Shown one piece after another: positions 41,609 to 50,787 of a DNA stretch of 64,000 nucleotides. The stretch's first letter is position 1; every line of letters begins with the position of its first letter. The notes under the pieces were generated by a model. That model made no database searches. It was not told where the DNA came from and saw only the letters and a program-made list of their open reading frames with translations. This DNA comes from Candidatus Proelusimicrobium excrementi (GTDB lineage Bacteria > Elusimicrobiota > Elusimicrobia > Elusimicrobiales > Elusimicrobiaceae), in assembly GCA_934643455.1 (NCBI GenBank), contig CAKUBV010000004.1, forward strand, positions 179,090 through 243,089, read 5' to 3'. A program made the position numbers and the translations under genes.

Positions 41609-42080
41609 AAAATTTCAGGCGGGGATAAAGGGCCCGCTGTTTATAGGGGCCCTTATCTTCGCGCTGGACAGAATAAGCAAAATCTTGGTGCTGAAGTTCT
41701 TGGCGCCGGCGGGGTCTTTTGCAATTGCGCCGTTTTTCCGCCTTACTTATGTGGAAAATACGGGCGCGGCTTTCGGAAGTTTTAAAAACGGCAATATCTA
41801 TTTGGCGTTGATTTCCGCCGCGGTTTTATTTATGATGTTTAAGTGGAAGCCCGAGCTTGACCGACTTGGCGCGGCGGCGCGGTGGGGTTTTGTTTTTATA
41901 GCGGCAGGCGCGCTCGGCAATATGTACGACAGGGTTGCGCTCGGCTTTGTGGTTGACTATTTTGATTTTATAGTGTGGCCGGTATTTAATGTGGCCGATT
42001 CTTTTATATGTATAGGGGCGGGCCTTATTATACTGGCGGCAGTTAAAGACGGAAGAAAAAAGAAATCGGAGGCTAAATGA
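41589..42080 (+). CDS. lspA: Lipoprotein signal peptidase (SPase II)
   Basis: A 163-residue protein with four membrane helices and the family motifs DRISKIL, ENTGAAFGSF, GALGNMYDR (catalytic Asp) and FNVADSFICIG (second catalytic Asp). It removes signal peptides from prolipoproteins, several of which are encoded in this window. I chose the ATG at 41589, preceded by AAAAGG; a TTG 18 bases upstream is also open. It overlaps ileS by 20 bases and overlaps the next gene by four (ATGA). Confidence 0.93.
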   Translation: MSTSRLKKFQAGIKGPLFIGALIFALDRISKILVLKFLAPAGSFAIAPFFRLTYVENTGAAFGSFKNGNIYLALISAAVLFMMFKWKPELDRLGAAARWGFVFIAAGALGNMYDRVALGFVVDYFDFIVWPVFNVADSFICIGAGLIILAAVKDGRKKKSEAK

Positions 42081-43033
42081 AAAAGTATCTTTTATTTGCT
42101 TTGGCTTTATGTTTTGTTTTTGCCGGATGCGGCAATGACAGGCTGTTTAAAAAGGCCGTGGCGTATTCAAAAGCCGGCAAGACGGAAGCCGCGTTAAAAA
42201 CCTATAACAGAATTTTAAAGGATGACCCGGATTATATTTCCGCTTTGGTCAACAGGGGCGTTATTTGGGAAAAGCTAGGCGATTTCGACCGTGCGGAAGA
42301 AGATTACAGAAGGGCCGCAAAACTTAACCCGTATCATCCCAATGTGCTTACGAATTTGGGCTCTTTTTATTTGGGGCGGAACTTTCCTCTGGACGCCATA
42401 AGCAACTTTAACATCGCTTTGGAAGTCGATCCTAACAACTTTTTGGCTTTGGTCAACCGTGCGTCCGCATATCAAAGCTTGGGCTACAAACGCCGCGCGC
42501 TTGAAGATTTGGAACGCGCGCTTGAAATCTATCCGGAAAGCCAGCTTGCAATAGTAAACAAGGCCATTCTTGATTATGACCTTTTCAACTACGATGACGC
42601 TATTTCCGGCTATACGCACGCCCTTTACAATGATCCCAAAAACGCCCAAAACTTCTATCGCCGCGGAATGGCTTTTAAAGCGGTTAACAGATACGGCAAT
42701 GCTTTGGCGGATTTTAATATGGCCGTCAATTTGAAACCTTCTTACGTCCCCGCGCTTTACGAACGCGCAAAAATGCTGTTTAAAAGCGGCGATTACGAAT
42801 CCGCTTTGGCGGATCTCAATAAAATAAAAACGATAAACAACAAGTTTGTTCCCGCCTATGAATTTACCGGCGATATTATGGCTATTGAGGACCCTGTTAC
42901 CGCCACTTCAAACTATATGGTGGCCAAGAAGCTCGATCCCAAAAATTATAAACGCTACAACGCCAAAATCGCTTTAATGAGGACCGACGCCGGCCGCCGC
43001 AAAGTTATAAAGAGAACGGTCGACGATATTTAA
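42077..43033 (+). CDS. TPR-repeat lipoprotein
   Basis: A 318-residue protein with a lipoprotein signal (VFAGC, Cys17) followed by about seven tetratricopeptide repeats (for example AALKTYNRILKDDPDYISALVNRG and DAISNFNIALEVDPNNFLALVNRA). TPR arrays bind other proteins, so this is probably a scaffold in an envelope complex; some such lipoproteins help assemble pili or secretins. It is translationally coupled to lspA (ATGA overlap). The partner is unknown. Confidence 0.85.
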   Translation: MKKYLLFALALCFVFAGCGNDRLFKKAVAYSKAGKTEAALKTYNRILKDDPDYISALVNRGVIWEKLGDFDRAEEDYRRAAKLNPYHPNVLTNLGSFYLGRNFPLDAISNFNIALEVDPNNFLALVNRASAYQSLGYKRRALEDLERALEIYPESQLAIVNKAILDYDLFNYDDAISGYTHALYNDPKNAQNFYRRGMAFKAVNRYGNALADFNMAVNLKPSYVPALYERAKMLFKSGDYESALADLNKIKTINNKFVPAYEFTGDIMAIEDPVTATSNYMVAKKLDPKNYKRYNAKIALMRTDAGRRKVIKRTVDDI

Positions 43034-43045
43034 AGGGGCGGATAA

Positions 43046-44971
43046 ATGCAGAATAAAAAACTTATCCTTTTTGCGCCGGATTCTTACTGTCTGCGCGGTT
43101 GGGTCAGCGTATGCGCCGGCGCGCTGCTCTTGATGGCTTACGCGGCGGACTTATCCCCCACGATGAGGCTCTTTATAGTACTGATAACGTTTTTTTGGGG
43201 CGGAGAGCTTTTTATAAGGGGATGCCTGCTGGAGCTTAAAAATCTTTACGTCGGTTTTAACGCTTTTGCGCTGGTAAGCGCGGGCGCCGCTTTTTTGTTT
43301 GCCGTGCTGAACGCTTTGCGCGAGGGGACCGGCTTCCCCGTTTCGGGCGCGGCGGCGTTAATGCCTTTTATTTTTATCTGCGCGAACTTTATTAAATATT
43401 TTGAACTTAAACATATAGGCAGCAGCCGCAGATTTATAAAGAGTTTGGACGCTTTTATTTCCAAATCGGTTTTTAAAGTTCAGGATGACGGTTCCGTTAA
43501 AAAAGTCTTCGCTTCCGAAGTGGAAATAGGCGATGTCCTTTTGGTTAAAAACGGGGAAAGGCTGGCCGTCGACTGCAAAATAATAAAAGGTTCCACGATA
43601 GTGGACGAATCGCTGCTTACCGGCAATATAACCCTGGCGGCGAAACAAACCGGCGATATCCTGCCGGCGGGCAGCGTAAACAAGGGCGCGGAAGTCAGAG
43701 CGACTGCGGAAAGCTTAAAAAATTCTTCCAAAATAGCCAGAATTTTGGAAGAAGTCAAAAAAAGCGAAACAAAAAAAATGCTTTCTCCCAGTATGCTGGA
43801 ACTTTATGCGGGCAGAGTGCTGCTTTTCTTTTTTGTTTTTGCTTCTTTGCAGTTTATTTGCGGCGCGCTTATAGAACCTTCCAAAGTCTTTCATTGGTTT
43901 TTGGCTTTTCTGCTTATATTGGCTTTAAGCGGCCCTGTAACTTATATGGCGGCGGTTTTGCTGCCGGTGTTTTTTACCGTAAGAAACGCGCGCAAAAGCG
44001 GCATTTTCATTCAAAACGGGCAGGCCTTGAATCTGCTGCGTTTAAGCGATATTATTTTTATAGACAAAACCGGCACTTTGACTTCCGGCCGTTTGGAAGT
44101 GGCCTCGGCCGAACCGGCGGAAGGCGTAAAAGCGGCGGACGTGCTGAAAGCCGCTTATACGGCGCAGTCTTCGGCGGATAATATCTTTGCCTGCGCTTTA
44201 AAAGAATACGCCAGAAAGAACAAACTTTCCGCGCCGAAGCTGAGTTCAATAGAACTTCATCCAAGTTTCGGCACCGTGGTAAAAGAAGGCAAAAATATTA
44301 TAATAGCCGGGCGCAAAAACTGGCTGGAGGACAAAGGGATAGAAGGCCTCCCCGCGGCGGAAGACGTCAAAAGAACGGTGTTTTACGTCGCCAAAAACGG
44401 CAAGTATTTAGGCGCGGTTTATTTTAAGGACAGGCTCCGCGCAAATGCGAAAAGCACTATATCCTTCCTTAAAGCCGCCGGTAAAAAAATATGCCTGATT
44501 TCGGGCGATAATAACGGCGCGGTTGCGGCCGCGGCGGAAATGGCCGGCATTGAAGAGTATTATTCGGCTATGTATCCACAGGATAAGGCGGCGAAGATAG
44601 CCGCGGCTTCCAATATGGGGCACAAAACGGTAATGCTCGGGGACGGTTTTAACGATATTCTCGCGCTTTTGCAAGCGGGCGCGGGTGTTGCTTTCAGCGC
44701 GGCGAACAATGTGTTTTCCAGCTGGGTGGATATCATCATTAAAGACAGGGACTTTGCCGCTTTCAGGCGGGTTTTTGATTTTGAAGCTTGCCGCGCCAAC
44801 GTGATAAAACAGAATGTTTACATATCGGTTTTTGTTTCCGTGTTTATGTTCTGGGAAGTTCTTATCGGCGGGAAAGCCCTCGCCTGGTATGAAAATCTTT
44901 TGGCTGCGCTTTTGACTTTACTTGTAATAACTATAAATTCTGCGAGGATTAACCATGGACAGAGATATTGA
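43046..44971 (+). CDS. Divergent P-type ATPase related to P1B heavy-metal pumps
   Basis: A 641-residue protein with P-type ATPase layout: helices, actuator domain (150-235), helices, phosphorylation motif DKTGT (340-344), SGDN near 487 and hinge GDGFND (532-537). Several pump residues are altered. The actuator TGE is TGN (192-194). The transmembrane CPC motif is SGP (295-297). The P1B HP dipeptide is DN (378-379). There is no N-terminal metal-binding domain. It may be an altered pump or a regulator. It lies 12 bases after the TPR gene and overlaps queF by 17 bases. Confidence 0.75.
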   Translation: MQNKKLILFAPDSYCLRGWVSVCAGALLLMAYAADLSPTMRLFIVLITFFWGGELFIRGCLLELKNLYVGFNAFALVSAGAAFLFAVLNALREGTGFPVSGAAALMPFIFICANFIKYFELKHIGSSRRFIKSLDAFISKSVFKVQDDGSVKKVFASEVEIGDVLLVKNGERLAVDCKIIKGSTIVDESLLTGNITLAAKQTGDILPAGSVNKGAEVRATAESLKNSSKIARILEEVKKSETKKMLSPSMLELYAGRVLLFFFVFASLQFICGALIEPSKVFHWFLAFLLILALSGPVTYMAAVLLPVFFTVRNARKSGIFIQNGQALNLLRLSDIIFIDKTGTLTSGRLEVASAEPAEGVKAADVLKAAYTAQSSADNIFACALKEYARKNKLSAPKLSSIELHPSFGTVVKEGKNIIIAGRKNWLEDKGIEGLPAAEDVKRTVFYVAKNGKYLGAVYFKDRLRANAKSTISFLKAAGKKICLISGDNNGAVAAAAEMAGIEEYYSAMYPQDKAAKIAAASNMGHKTVMLGDGFNDILALLQAGAGVAFSAANNVFSSWVDIIIKDRDFAAFRRVFDFEACRANVIKQNVYISVFVSVFMFWEVLIGGKALAWYENLLAALLTLLVITINSARINHGQRY

Positions 44972-45365
44972 TTTCGGATACACCAAAGACCACGCGCGCA
45001 AAGGCGCAAATACTGAACTTCCGGCGATACAATGCTGGGAAAACCAATATAAAAGGGATTACGTCATAAAAATCGTTCTGCCGGAATTTACTTCCGTATG
45101 CCCTAAAACCGGGCTGCCGGATTTCGGCGCAATAACGATAGAATATATCCCGAACGAACTTTGCCTTGAGCTTAAATCTTTAAAATATTATTTGCTTGAG
45201 TACCGCGATATGGGCATTTTTATGGAAAACATCGCCAATAAAATTTTGGATGATGTCGTCAAAGCCTGCAAGCCCAAAGTGGCCCGCATTACCGGCGAAT
45301 TTACGCCGCGCGGCGGATTAAAATCCGTAATTATCGCCGAACACGGCAAGTGGCCTTCAAAATGA
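44955..45365 (+). CDS. queF: 7-cyano-7-deazaguanine (preQ0) reductase QueF
   Basis: A 136-residue, short (YkvM-type) QueF. It has EFTSVCPKTGLPDFG with the active-site Cys and Asp, the NADPH-binding ELKSLKYYLLEYRDMG, and FTPRGGL near the end. It reduces preQ0 to preQ1 for queuosine in tRNA. It overlaps the ATPase gene at its start and the following gene by four bases (ATGA). No other queuosine genes are present in the window. Confidence 0.94.
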   Translation: MDRDIDFGYTKDHARKGANTELPAIQCWENQYKRDYVIKIVLPEFTSVCPKTGLPDFGAITIEYIPNELCLELKSLKYYLLEYRDMGIFMENIANKILDDVVKACKPKVARITGEFTPRGGLKSVIIAEHGKWPSK

Positions 45366-46096
45366 AATATAAAAATATAACCGCGTTTTTGCTGGGCGTA
45401 TTCGTCGCCGGGCTTTTGTGGCAGTATTATCTTAGACCCAAATATCTTATAAAAAGCGGGGATGAGGAAGCCCTTTCCGCAATACAGATGGCGGATATCG
45501 CCGCTTTAAACGAAGCCACCGCCGAGATTGAAGGCGAGGTGCTTTTTAAAGATTACGGCGAAAACGCGGAGTTTAAAAACGACATTATCAATAATTCCTC
45601 CGGCGGGGAAGAAGAGTTCGAGTTCCACAGCACGGCCAACCGCGAGCCTGATTTTTTTGAGCAGGCTTCACGCCCCGAGCCTAAGGAAAGCAAAATCATT
45701 ATTGAAAATGACGCCCCCGTAATGCACCCTGATTCCATATCCAAGGTTCAGCCGTTCGAGGAATTTGATTCCGCCGATTTGCCGAACCGTATAACCATGA
45801 TAAGCGCGCCGGTTAAATTTACGGAAGTTGCTTCCGATAAAGATTATAATGCTTACAAAAAGGCGAACCCGGGCGATTATCCCGAAGTCAATTTTAAAAA
45901 AGACAGAATAGTTTTTGTGGAATCGGACAGCGCGCTTTCCAACGGATTTTTTGAAATCAGGGACTATACGGAAAACGAGAACGACGTAACCATCAATTAT
46001 AAAGTTAATATCTTGGGGGCCGCCAAAAGGCCGGAAGAAGCACCTTATGTAATAATACCTCTTGGAAAGCCCGTCGTTCTTAAGCAGGTTAAGTAA
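45362..46096 (+). CDS. Membrane-anchored protein, weakly PrcB-like, unknown function
   Basis: A 244-residue protein from the ATG that overlaps the queF stop (a GTG 12 bases earlier is also open). One N-terminal membrane helix (6-24) anchors it. An acidic, Glu/Asp-rich linker covers about 30-135. A C-terminal domain with YPEVNFKKDRIVFVES...GFFEIRDYTENENDVTINYKV...APYVIIPLG follows. That order of strands resembles the PrcB C-terminal domain found in protease-complex proteins, but similarity by eye is weak. It closes the ileS-lspA-TPR-ATPase-queF run. Confidence 0.55.
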   Translation: MKYKNITAFLLGVFVAGLLWQYYLRPKYLIKSGDEEALSAIQMADIAALNEATAEIEGEVLFKDYGENAEFKNDIINNSSGGEEEFEFHSTANREPDFFEQASRPEPKESKIIIENDAPVMHPDSISKVQPFEEFDSADLPNRITMISAPVKFTEVASDKDYNAYKKANPGDYPEVNFKKDRIVFVESDSALSNGFFEIRDYTENENDVTINYKVNILGAAKRPEEAPYVIIPLGKPVVLKQVK

Positions 46097-46138
46097 AAGC
46101 GGCCGTTAAGGGCCGAAGTGCGGATTATTATTTTCCAT

Positions 46139-46206
46139 AGGGAGGGGAGCGAGCGGCTTTCCTCCCTATATAATTATAAGCCCCCGCATTAAAAGCGGGG
46201 GCTGAT
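46139..46206. terminator. Tandem hairpins and bidirectional terminator before nrdB
   Basis: AGGGAGG/CCTCCCT (about 46140-46167) is followed by the stem AGCCCCCGC/GCGGGGGCT (46179-46203). They lie between the end of the plus-strand operon and the end of nrdB on the minus strand. Confidence 0.75.
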
Positions 46207-46229
46207 TGATTTTACGGATATTTAATGTA

Positions 46230-47264
46230 TTAAATATCGTCCCAGCCTTCAACTGCGGAACTTTGGTTGTAGGCGGATACGTTAGCCTCAAAAAAGTTCC
46301 CTTTTACGCTGCCTTCCCCGTTGGTGTCGGCGATTTTTTCCAAATGCGGGTAGGGGGTAACGTCGAACCCTTTAAATATGGGATTAAGGCCTATTTCCTT
46401 AAGACGCTGGTTCGTTATAAACTTGGTGTATTTTTCCGTAGTGTCTTTATTTATGCCGACGATATTATCGCCTATTATCGCATTGCTCCAAGCCATTTCC
46501 TGTTCCGCGGCTTTGTTGAACATTTCGTAAACTTCCTGCTCGCTGAAAAAGCCGGGGTTATCCTTCCATATCTGTTTAATCATTTGGGAGAATATCACGC
46601 AGTGCGTAAGCTCGTCGCGGTTGATGTATTTTATTTCGTCGGCCGTGCCTATCATCAGGCTTCTTGCGGCCAAATTGTAGAAGAAGTTAAAACCGTTGTA
46701 AAAATAAATGCCTTCCAAAAGGAAATTGGCTATAAGCACGCGCGCAAAATTGGCGTCCGTGCGGTTGTCTAAGAAATCCTGATATATGGCCGCTATGTAT
46801 TTATTGCGCTCAAGAAGGATTTTATCTTCGCGCCAGCGTTCGTAAATGTCGTTTCTTTTATCCGCGGGCACTATGCTTTCTATAATATAAGCGTAGCTTT
46901 GGGAATGCACCGCTTCCTGATAGGTTTGTATGGCCAAAATAAGGTTTATTTCCGGCGCGGTTATATATTGGCTTATATTGGGCAGATTGTTTGTTTGTAT
47001 GCTGTCTAGGAAAACCAAAAAAGACAAAATGCCGTCGTAGCTTTCTTTTTCGTGGGGGGAAAGCTCGCTGTAACAGCGTTTGTCGTCGGTGAGGGAAACC
47101 TTTTCCGGTATCCAGAAGTTTTCCATCATAACGCGGTAAAGTTTATTTGCCCAATTATATTTGACATTGTTCAAATTAAATAAATTGGTAACGTTTCCGC
47201 CGATTATTCTGCGGTTTTGTATACTGTCGTCGCCTTCTACGTTGAATATTTTTTTGCTTTGCAT
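46230..47264 (-). CDS. nrdB: Ribonucleotide reductase class I, beta subunit
   Basis: A 344-residue R2 protein. Metal ligands are visible: Asp in FLVFLDSIQTNN, Glu and His in QEAVHSQSY, Glu in NFLLEGIYFY, and Glu/His in RDELTHC. The Tyr four residues after the first His (HSQSY) is in the position of the stable tyrosyl radical, so this looks like a radical-type R2. It generates the radical used by NrdA to make deoxyribonucleotides. It lies 12 bases after nrdA. Confidence 0.94.
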   Translation of the reverse strand: MQSKKIFNVEGDDSIQNRRIIGGNVTNLFNLNNVKYNWANKLYRVMMENFWIPEKVSLTDDKRCYSELSPHEKESYDGILSFLVFLDSIQTNNLPNISQYITAPEINLILAIQTYQEAVHSQSYAYIIESIVPADKRNDIYERWREDKILLERNKYIAAIYQDFLDNRTDANFARVLIANFLLEGIYFYNGFNFFYNLAARSLMIGTADEIKYINRDELTHCVIFSQMIKQIWKDNPGFFSEQEVYEMFNKAAEQEMAWSNAIIGDNIVGINKDTTEKYTKFITNQRLKEIGLNPIFKGFDVTPYPHLEKIADTNGEGSVKGNFFEANVSAYNQSSAVEGWDDI

Positions 47265-47276
47265 ATCGTCCTCTTT

Positions 47277-49529
47277 TTAACCGGCGCAGCTTATGCACTC
47301 CGCTTTTTTTGCGGAGCTGCCGTCTTTTTGTATGCTGCGGGTGTAATAAAGCGTTTTGATTTCCTTTTTCCAAGCCAGCATAATGGTGTCAAAAATATCT
47401 TTGGCTTTTATGTCCATATTTAAGTTGTAAATAAGCTCGAAAGATATGCCCGTGTCTATCCATTTGTTTATGCGGGATATTATATCCACCACTTTTTGCT
47501 GGCTGATGTTTTTATTTTCTTGGTAATACCAAAATTTTTCTTTAATATACATGGGGCAGTTGGGTATACTGCCTTTGGCGTGAGTTTCCACAAAGAACTT
47601 GCTGTAAACCGGCAGTATCGACGCCGAACAGCCTTGTATCAGGGAAGAACTCGTATTCGGGGCGATAGCGGTTATTTGGGAATTTCTTATGCCGTATTTT
47701 TTCAAATCTTCAAAAACCTGTTTCCATTGTGCGTAATATTTTGAGTTCTGTTTGAACCATTCTTCGTTTTTGCCGATTATGAGGCCTTTGTCCCAGTCCG
47801 AGCCTTTATAAACTTCAAAGGGGCCTTTTTTAGCCGCTATGGCTATGCTGGCTTTTGTGCAGTAAAGGGCGAACTTCTCAAATAGTTCGTCTGCGTAATC
47901 GGCCGAGGCCGTATAAGTTATATTCCTGTAAGCCAAATGGTCCGCCAAACCCATCGCGCCGACGCCTATCGTGCGGTAGCGGCGGTTGTGCAGGGTGCCT
48001 TCCGGCACGGGCACTTCGGTCAAATCTATGGCGTTGTCCAAAAATCTGACGGAAGCTTTACAGCAGCTTTCAAGCTCTTCGTCGCTGAAAATATTTGCCA
48101 AGTTTATTGAAATCAAATTGCATACGTGGACCAGTCCGTCGTAAACCTCCGATATGATTCTGCCGTTTTCCAGCCTTTTGGGGGAGAATTTGGCCGGGCG
48201 GACATTGCTGTGCGATTCCGTGCATAAATTGGTTGAAACTATAAGCCCGTCGTGTTTGTTTGGATTGTATTTGTTTAAAGTATCTTTAAAAGCTATATAA
48301 GGCATCCCGGTTTCTATTTGGGATTTCATTACTTTTTTAATCAGTTCTTTTGCCGGCAGGAATTTAAACAGCTCCAGTTTGCCGTCTTTGGCGTCTTTAT
48401 AAAGATTTTCGTATAAAGCTTCAAACTCTTCTCCCCACAAATCGGTAATTTCGGTATTATATTTGGAGCGGATTTCGCCTGGGTCCACCATAAGCCATTC
48501 TTCTCCGCTTTGCACTTTTCTCATAAATAAATCGGGGATTACCACTTGCGGGAAGATGTCATAGGCTTTCATGCGCTGGTCGCCGTTTTCGGTGCGGAGC
48601 TCAAGGAAGTCTTCAATATCCAAATGCCACATATCAAGCGCGACGGTTACCGCGCCTTTGCGTTTGCCCTGCTGGTTTACGGCCACGGCGGTATCGTTGA
48701 TTATGCGTATCCACGGTATAACTCCGCCGCCGGCGTTTTTTACGCCTTTTATTCTGGCGCCTTTGGCTCTTAAGCGGGATATGTTGACGCCCACCCCCCC
48801 GCCGAATTTGCTTATGGCGGCTATTTGGTCGACTATATAGAAAATGGAATCCCTGTTATCGTCGGCCATGGTTATGAAGCACGAACTTAAATTGCCGTTG
48901 GGCCTTCTTAAATTCATTAAAAGCGGGGTAGCCAGCGATATTTTGCGGTTGGCCAGTTTTTCGTAGGTGTCTTTGACGCATTCCATGCGCGTTTCTTTAG
49001 GGTTGTTCATTTCCGCCAAAAGGGCTATCGTCAGGAACATATCCTGCGGCAGTTCGGCGGGTTTGTCCTCATATTCGCAAAGATATCTTTTTATCAGCAG
49101 GCTTGCGCCGGCATAGTCGTAAATAAAATCAAAATCGGGATTGATGAAAGAGGCCGCCGTTTCTATATCCTGCGGTGTATAATACTGCAGTATCAAATCC
49201 GTATATACGCCGTTTTTCACGTTTTGCGCCAGAGTTGCGGGATAATCGTAAAGTTCTTTTCTTCCGCAGGTTTTGTAAAGGCTTAAAATCCTTAAACGTC
49301 CGGCAAAATATTTCCAGTCCGGCGCATTGATGGATGTAAGGCTTAACGCGGTTATTATAAGGTGTTCCAGCATTTGCACGTACGTAGTGTTTTCTTTGAT
49401 TAAAGGCAGGGCTCTTTGCTCAATTTCTTTCACGTCGACGTCAAGCCCTTGGGCTGCCTTGGCGAGCACCGCCGGCAGCTCCACGGAGATAAGTTCAATT
49501 TCTGTGGAATTAAATAAAGTTGATGGCAT
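47277..49529 (-). CDS. nrdA: Ribonucleotide reductase class I, alpha subunit
   Basis: A 750-residue large subunit with catalytic-barrel motifs including NLSSCFITMADDNRDSI, KFGGGVGVNISRLRAKG, NLCTESHSN and SLIQGCSASILPVYSKF. The C-terminus has the redox pair in ECISCAG. The N-terminus resembles an ATP-cone (LPAVLAKAAQGLDVDVKEIEQ), but the usual KRDG nucleotide-binding start is missing, so allosteric activity control may be lost. It forms an operon with nrdB. Confidence 0.94.
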   Translation of the reverse strand: MPSTLFNSTEIELISVELPAVLAKAAQGLDVDVKEIEQRALPLIKENTTYVQMLEHLIITALSLTSINAPDWKYFAGRLRILSLYKTCGRKELYDYPATLAQNVKNGVYTDLILQYYTPQDIETAASFINPDFDFIYDYAGASLLIKRYLCEYEDKPAELPQDMFLTIALLAEMNNPKETRMECVKDTYEKLANRKISLATPLLMNLRRPNGNLSSCFITMADDNRDSIFYIVDQIAAISKFGGGVGVNISRLRAKGARIKGVKNAGGGVIPWIRIINDTAVAVNQQGKRKGAVTVALDMWHLDIEDFLELRTENGDQRMKAYDIFPQVVIPDLFMRKVQSGEEWLMVDPGEIRSKYNTEITDLWGEEFEALYENLYKDAKDGKLELFKFLPAKELIKKVMKSQIETGMPYIAFKDTLNKYNPNKHDGLIVSTNLCTESHSNVRPAKFSPKRLENGRIISEVYDGLVHVCNLISINLANIFSDEELESCCKASVRFLDNAIDLTEVPVPEGTLHNRRYRTIGVGAMGLADHLAYRNITYTASADYADELFEKFALYCTKASIAIAAKKGPFEVYKGSDWDKGLIIGKNEEWFKQNSKYYAQWKQVFEDLKKYGIRNSQITAIAPNTSSSLIQGCSASILPVYSKFFVETHAKGSIPNCPMYIKEKFWYYQENKNISQQKVVDIISRINKWIDTGISFELIYNLNMDIKAKDIFDTIMLAWKKEIKTLYYTRSIQKDGSSAKKAECISCAG

Positions 49530-49567
49530 TTGTCTATCCTAAAAAATAAAATCGTTTTTTTGAAGCT

Positions 49568-49583
49568 ACACTATATTAAATCA
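49568..49583 (-). promoter_or_regulatory. Possible NrdR-like box upstream of nrdA
   Basis: ACACTATATT matches the left half of the NrdR consensus (acaCwAtATaTwGtgt); the right half is poor. It lies about 40 bases before the nrdA start. Only one box was found, whereas NrdR normally uses two. Confidence 0.3.
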
Positions 49584-49609
49584 AAAAAAGCGCCCCGGTT
49601 AAAGGGCGG
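49584..49609 (-). terminator. Terminator of the C_GCAxxG_C_C gene
   Basis: Minus-strand stem CGCCC/GGGCG with an 8-base loop, followed by seven T. Confidence 0.7.
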
Positions 49610-49641
49610 ATTTAAAGTGTTTGGCGGCTTATAAATTTTAT

Positions 49642-50091
49642 TTAAGAAAACAGCCTTTTTTCCAAAATACCCGCGGCCAAGGCCACCATATCGGGGCAGG
49701 GACGTTTTTTATAGTATTCCTGCGTACGCGGCTGAGGGGCGGGCGCGGATTTGGAGTTCGCCGGCAGGCCCAAAAGTTCCCTGCAGATTATGGAGCCGGT
49801 TTCTTTCTTAAAATCTTCTGCCAGGGATTGTATAAGGCGGTAATGCTCTTCCTTGGCTTTAAAATCTTTCGGATTTAGAGGCCCCTTTTTAAGCCCTGCG
49901 ACCATAAACATACCGCTTACGCAGCCGCAGACTTCTCTTAAGCGGCCCATGCCTCCGCCGAAAGATGAGGATATCAAAACAGCAGTATCCTTATCTATAT
50001 TAAGTTCTTCCCGAAAGGCCAGTAAAACGGATTGTGCGCAGCCGTAACCTTCCAAAAACAGTTCTTTAGCACGTTTAGCTTTGTCATTCAT
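49642..50091 (-). CDS. C_GCAxxG_C_C family redox protein
   Basis: A 149-residue protein with the conserved cysteines of this family: GYGCAQSV, FGGGMGRLREVCGCVSG, and later IICRELLG and CPDMV. Members are linked to redox chemistry in anaerobes, but the reaction is not known. The ATG at 50091 is chosen because a TATAAT (50103-50098 on the minus strand) ends only 6 bases before it, which makes the mRNA leaderless; a TTG 15 bases upstream lies in that promoter. It is divergent from the phosphatase gene. Confidence 0.85.
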   Translation of the reverse strand: MNDKAKRAKELFLEGYGCAQSVLLAFREELNIDKDTAVLISSSFGGGMGRLREVCGCVSGMFMVAGLKKGPLNPKDFKAKEEHYRLIQSLAEDFKKETGSIICRELLGLPANSKSAPAPQPRTQEYYKKRPCPDMVALAAGILEKRLFS

Positions 50092-50123
50092 AAAAATATT
50101 ATACAATTTAAACGGAAGAAACT

Positions 50124-50774
50124 ATGAAGAGCATAATTATCTTTGATATGGACGGAACCATTTTGAACACTTTGGGCGATTTGGCTGATTCCGTCAATTA
50201 CGCGCTTAAACTCTGCGGCTGGCCCGAGCGAGAGGAGGATGAAATCCGCAAAGCTTTGGGCAACGGCGTTAAGGCTCTTATAGAAAAGTCGGTTCCGCAG
50301 GGCGCGTCCGAGGAAGAAACTTTAAAATGTTTGGAGAAATTTAAGGCTTATTATTCCAAACATATGTACGTAAAGACAGCGCCTTATCCGGGGATTAAAG
50401 AGCTTTTTAAGTCTTTAAAAGAACGCGGGTGCCGTTTGGCGGTGGTTTCAAATAAATTTGATTCGGCCGTAAAAGAACTGTGCGGCATTTATTTTAAAGA
50501 TGTTTTTGATATTGCTATAGGCGAAAGCCCGGAAGTCCGTAAAAAACCCGCGCCCGACAGCGTTTTTAAAGCTTTAAAAGAACTTAAAGCCCGCAAAGAA
50601 GACGCCGTTTATATAGGCGACAGCGAAGTCGATTACAATACGGCTTTAAATTCCGGCCTGCCCTGTATTTGCGTAACTTGGGGTTTTAGGGATATGTCCG
50701 AACTTGAAAAATTGGGGGCGAAGTTTTTCGCGCATACCCCGGCGCAAATTTTGGATTTGATTGAAAATTTATAA
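50124..50774 (+). CDS. gph: HAD-family hydrolase, phosphoglycolate phosphatase-like
   Basis: A 216-residue HAD subfamily IA phosphatase. Motif I is FDMDGTILNTLGD (nucleophile and acid Asp), motif II VVSNKFD, the Lys of motif III is in VRKKPAPDS, and motif IV is YIGDSEVDYNTA. The helical cap after motif I fits the Gph/PGP group. It removes phosphate from phosphoglycolate or a similar small phosphate ester. It lies 13 bases upstream of the DUF805 gene. Confidence 0.85.
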   Translation: MKSIIIFDMDGTILNTLGDLADSVNYALKLCGWPEREEDEIRKALGNGVKALIEKSVPQGASEEETLKCLEKFKAYYSKHMYVKTAPYPGIKELFKSLKERGCRLAVVSNKFDSAVKELCGIYFKDVFDIAIGESPEVRKKPAPDSVFKALKELKARKEDAVYIGDSEVDYNTALNSGLPCICVTWGFRDMSELEKLGAKFFAHTPAQILDLIENL

Positions 50775-50787
50775 ACAGGAGATACAA

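Noticed and set aside
46206..46772. A 188-codon plus-strand ORF antisense to nrdB
   Set aside because: It mirrors the strongly conserved nrdB coding sequence and has no start signals; this is a shadow reading frame.
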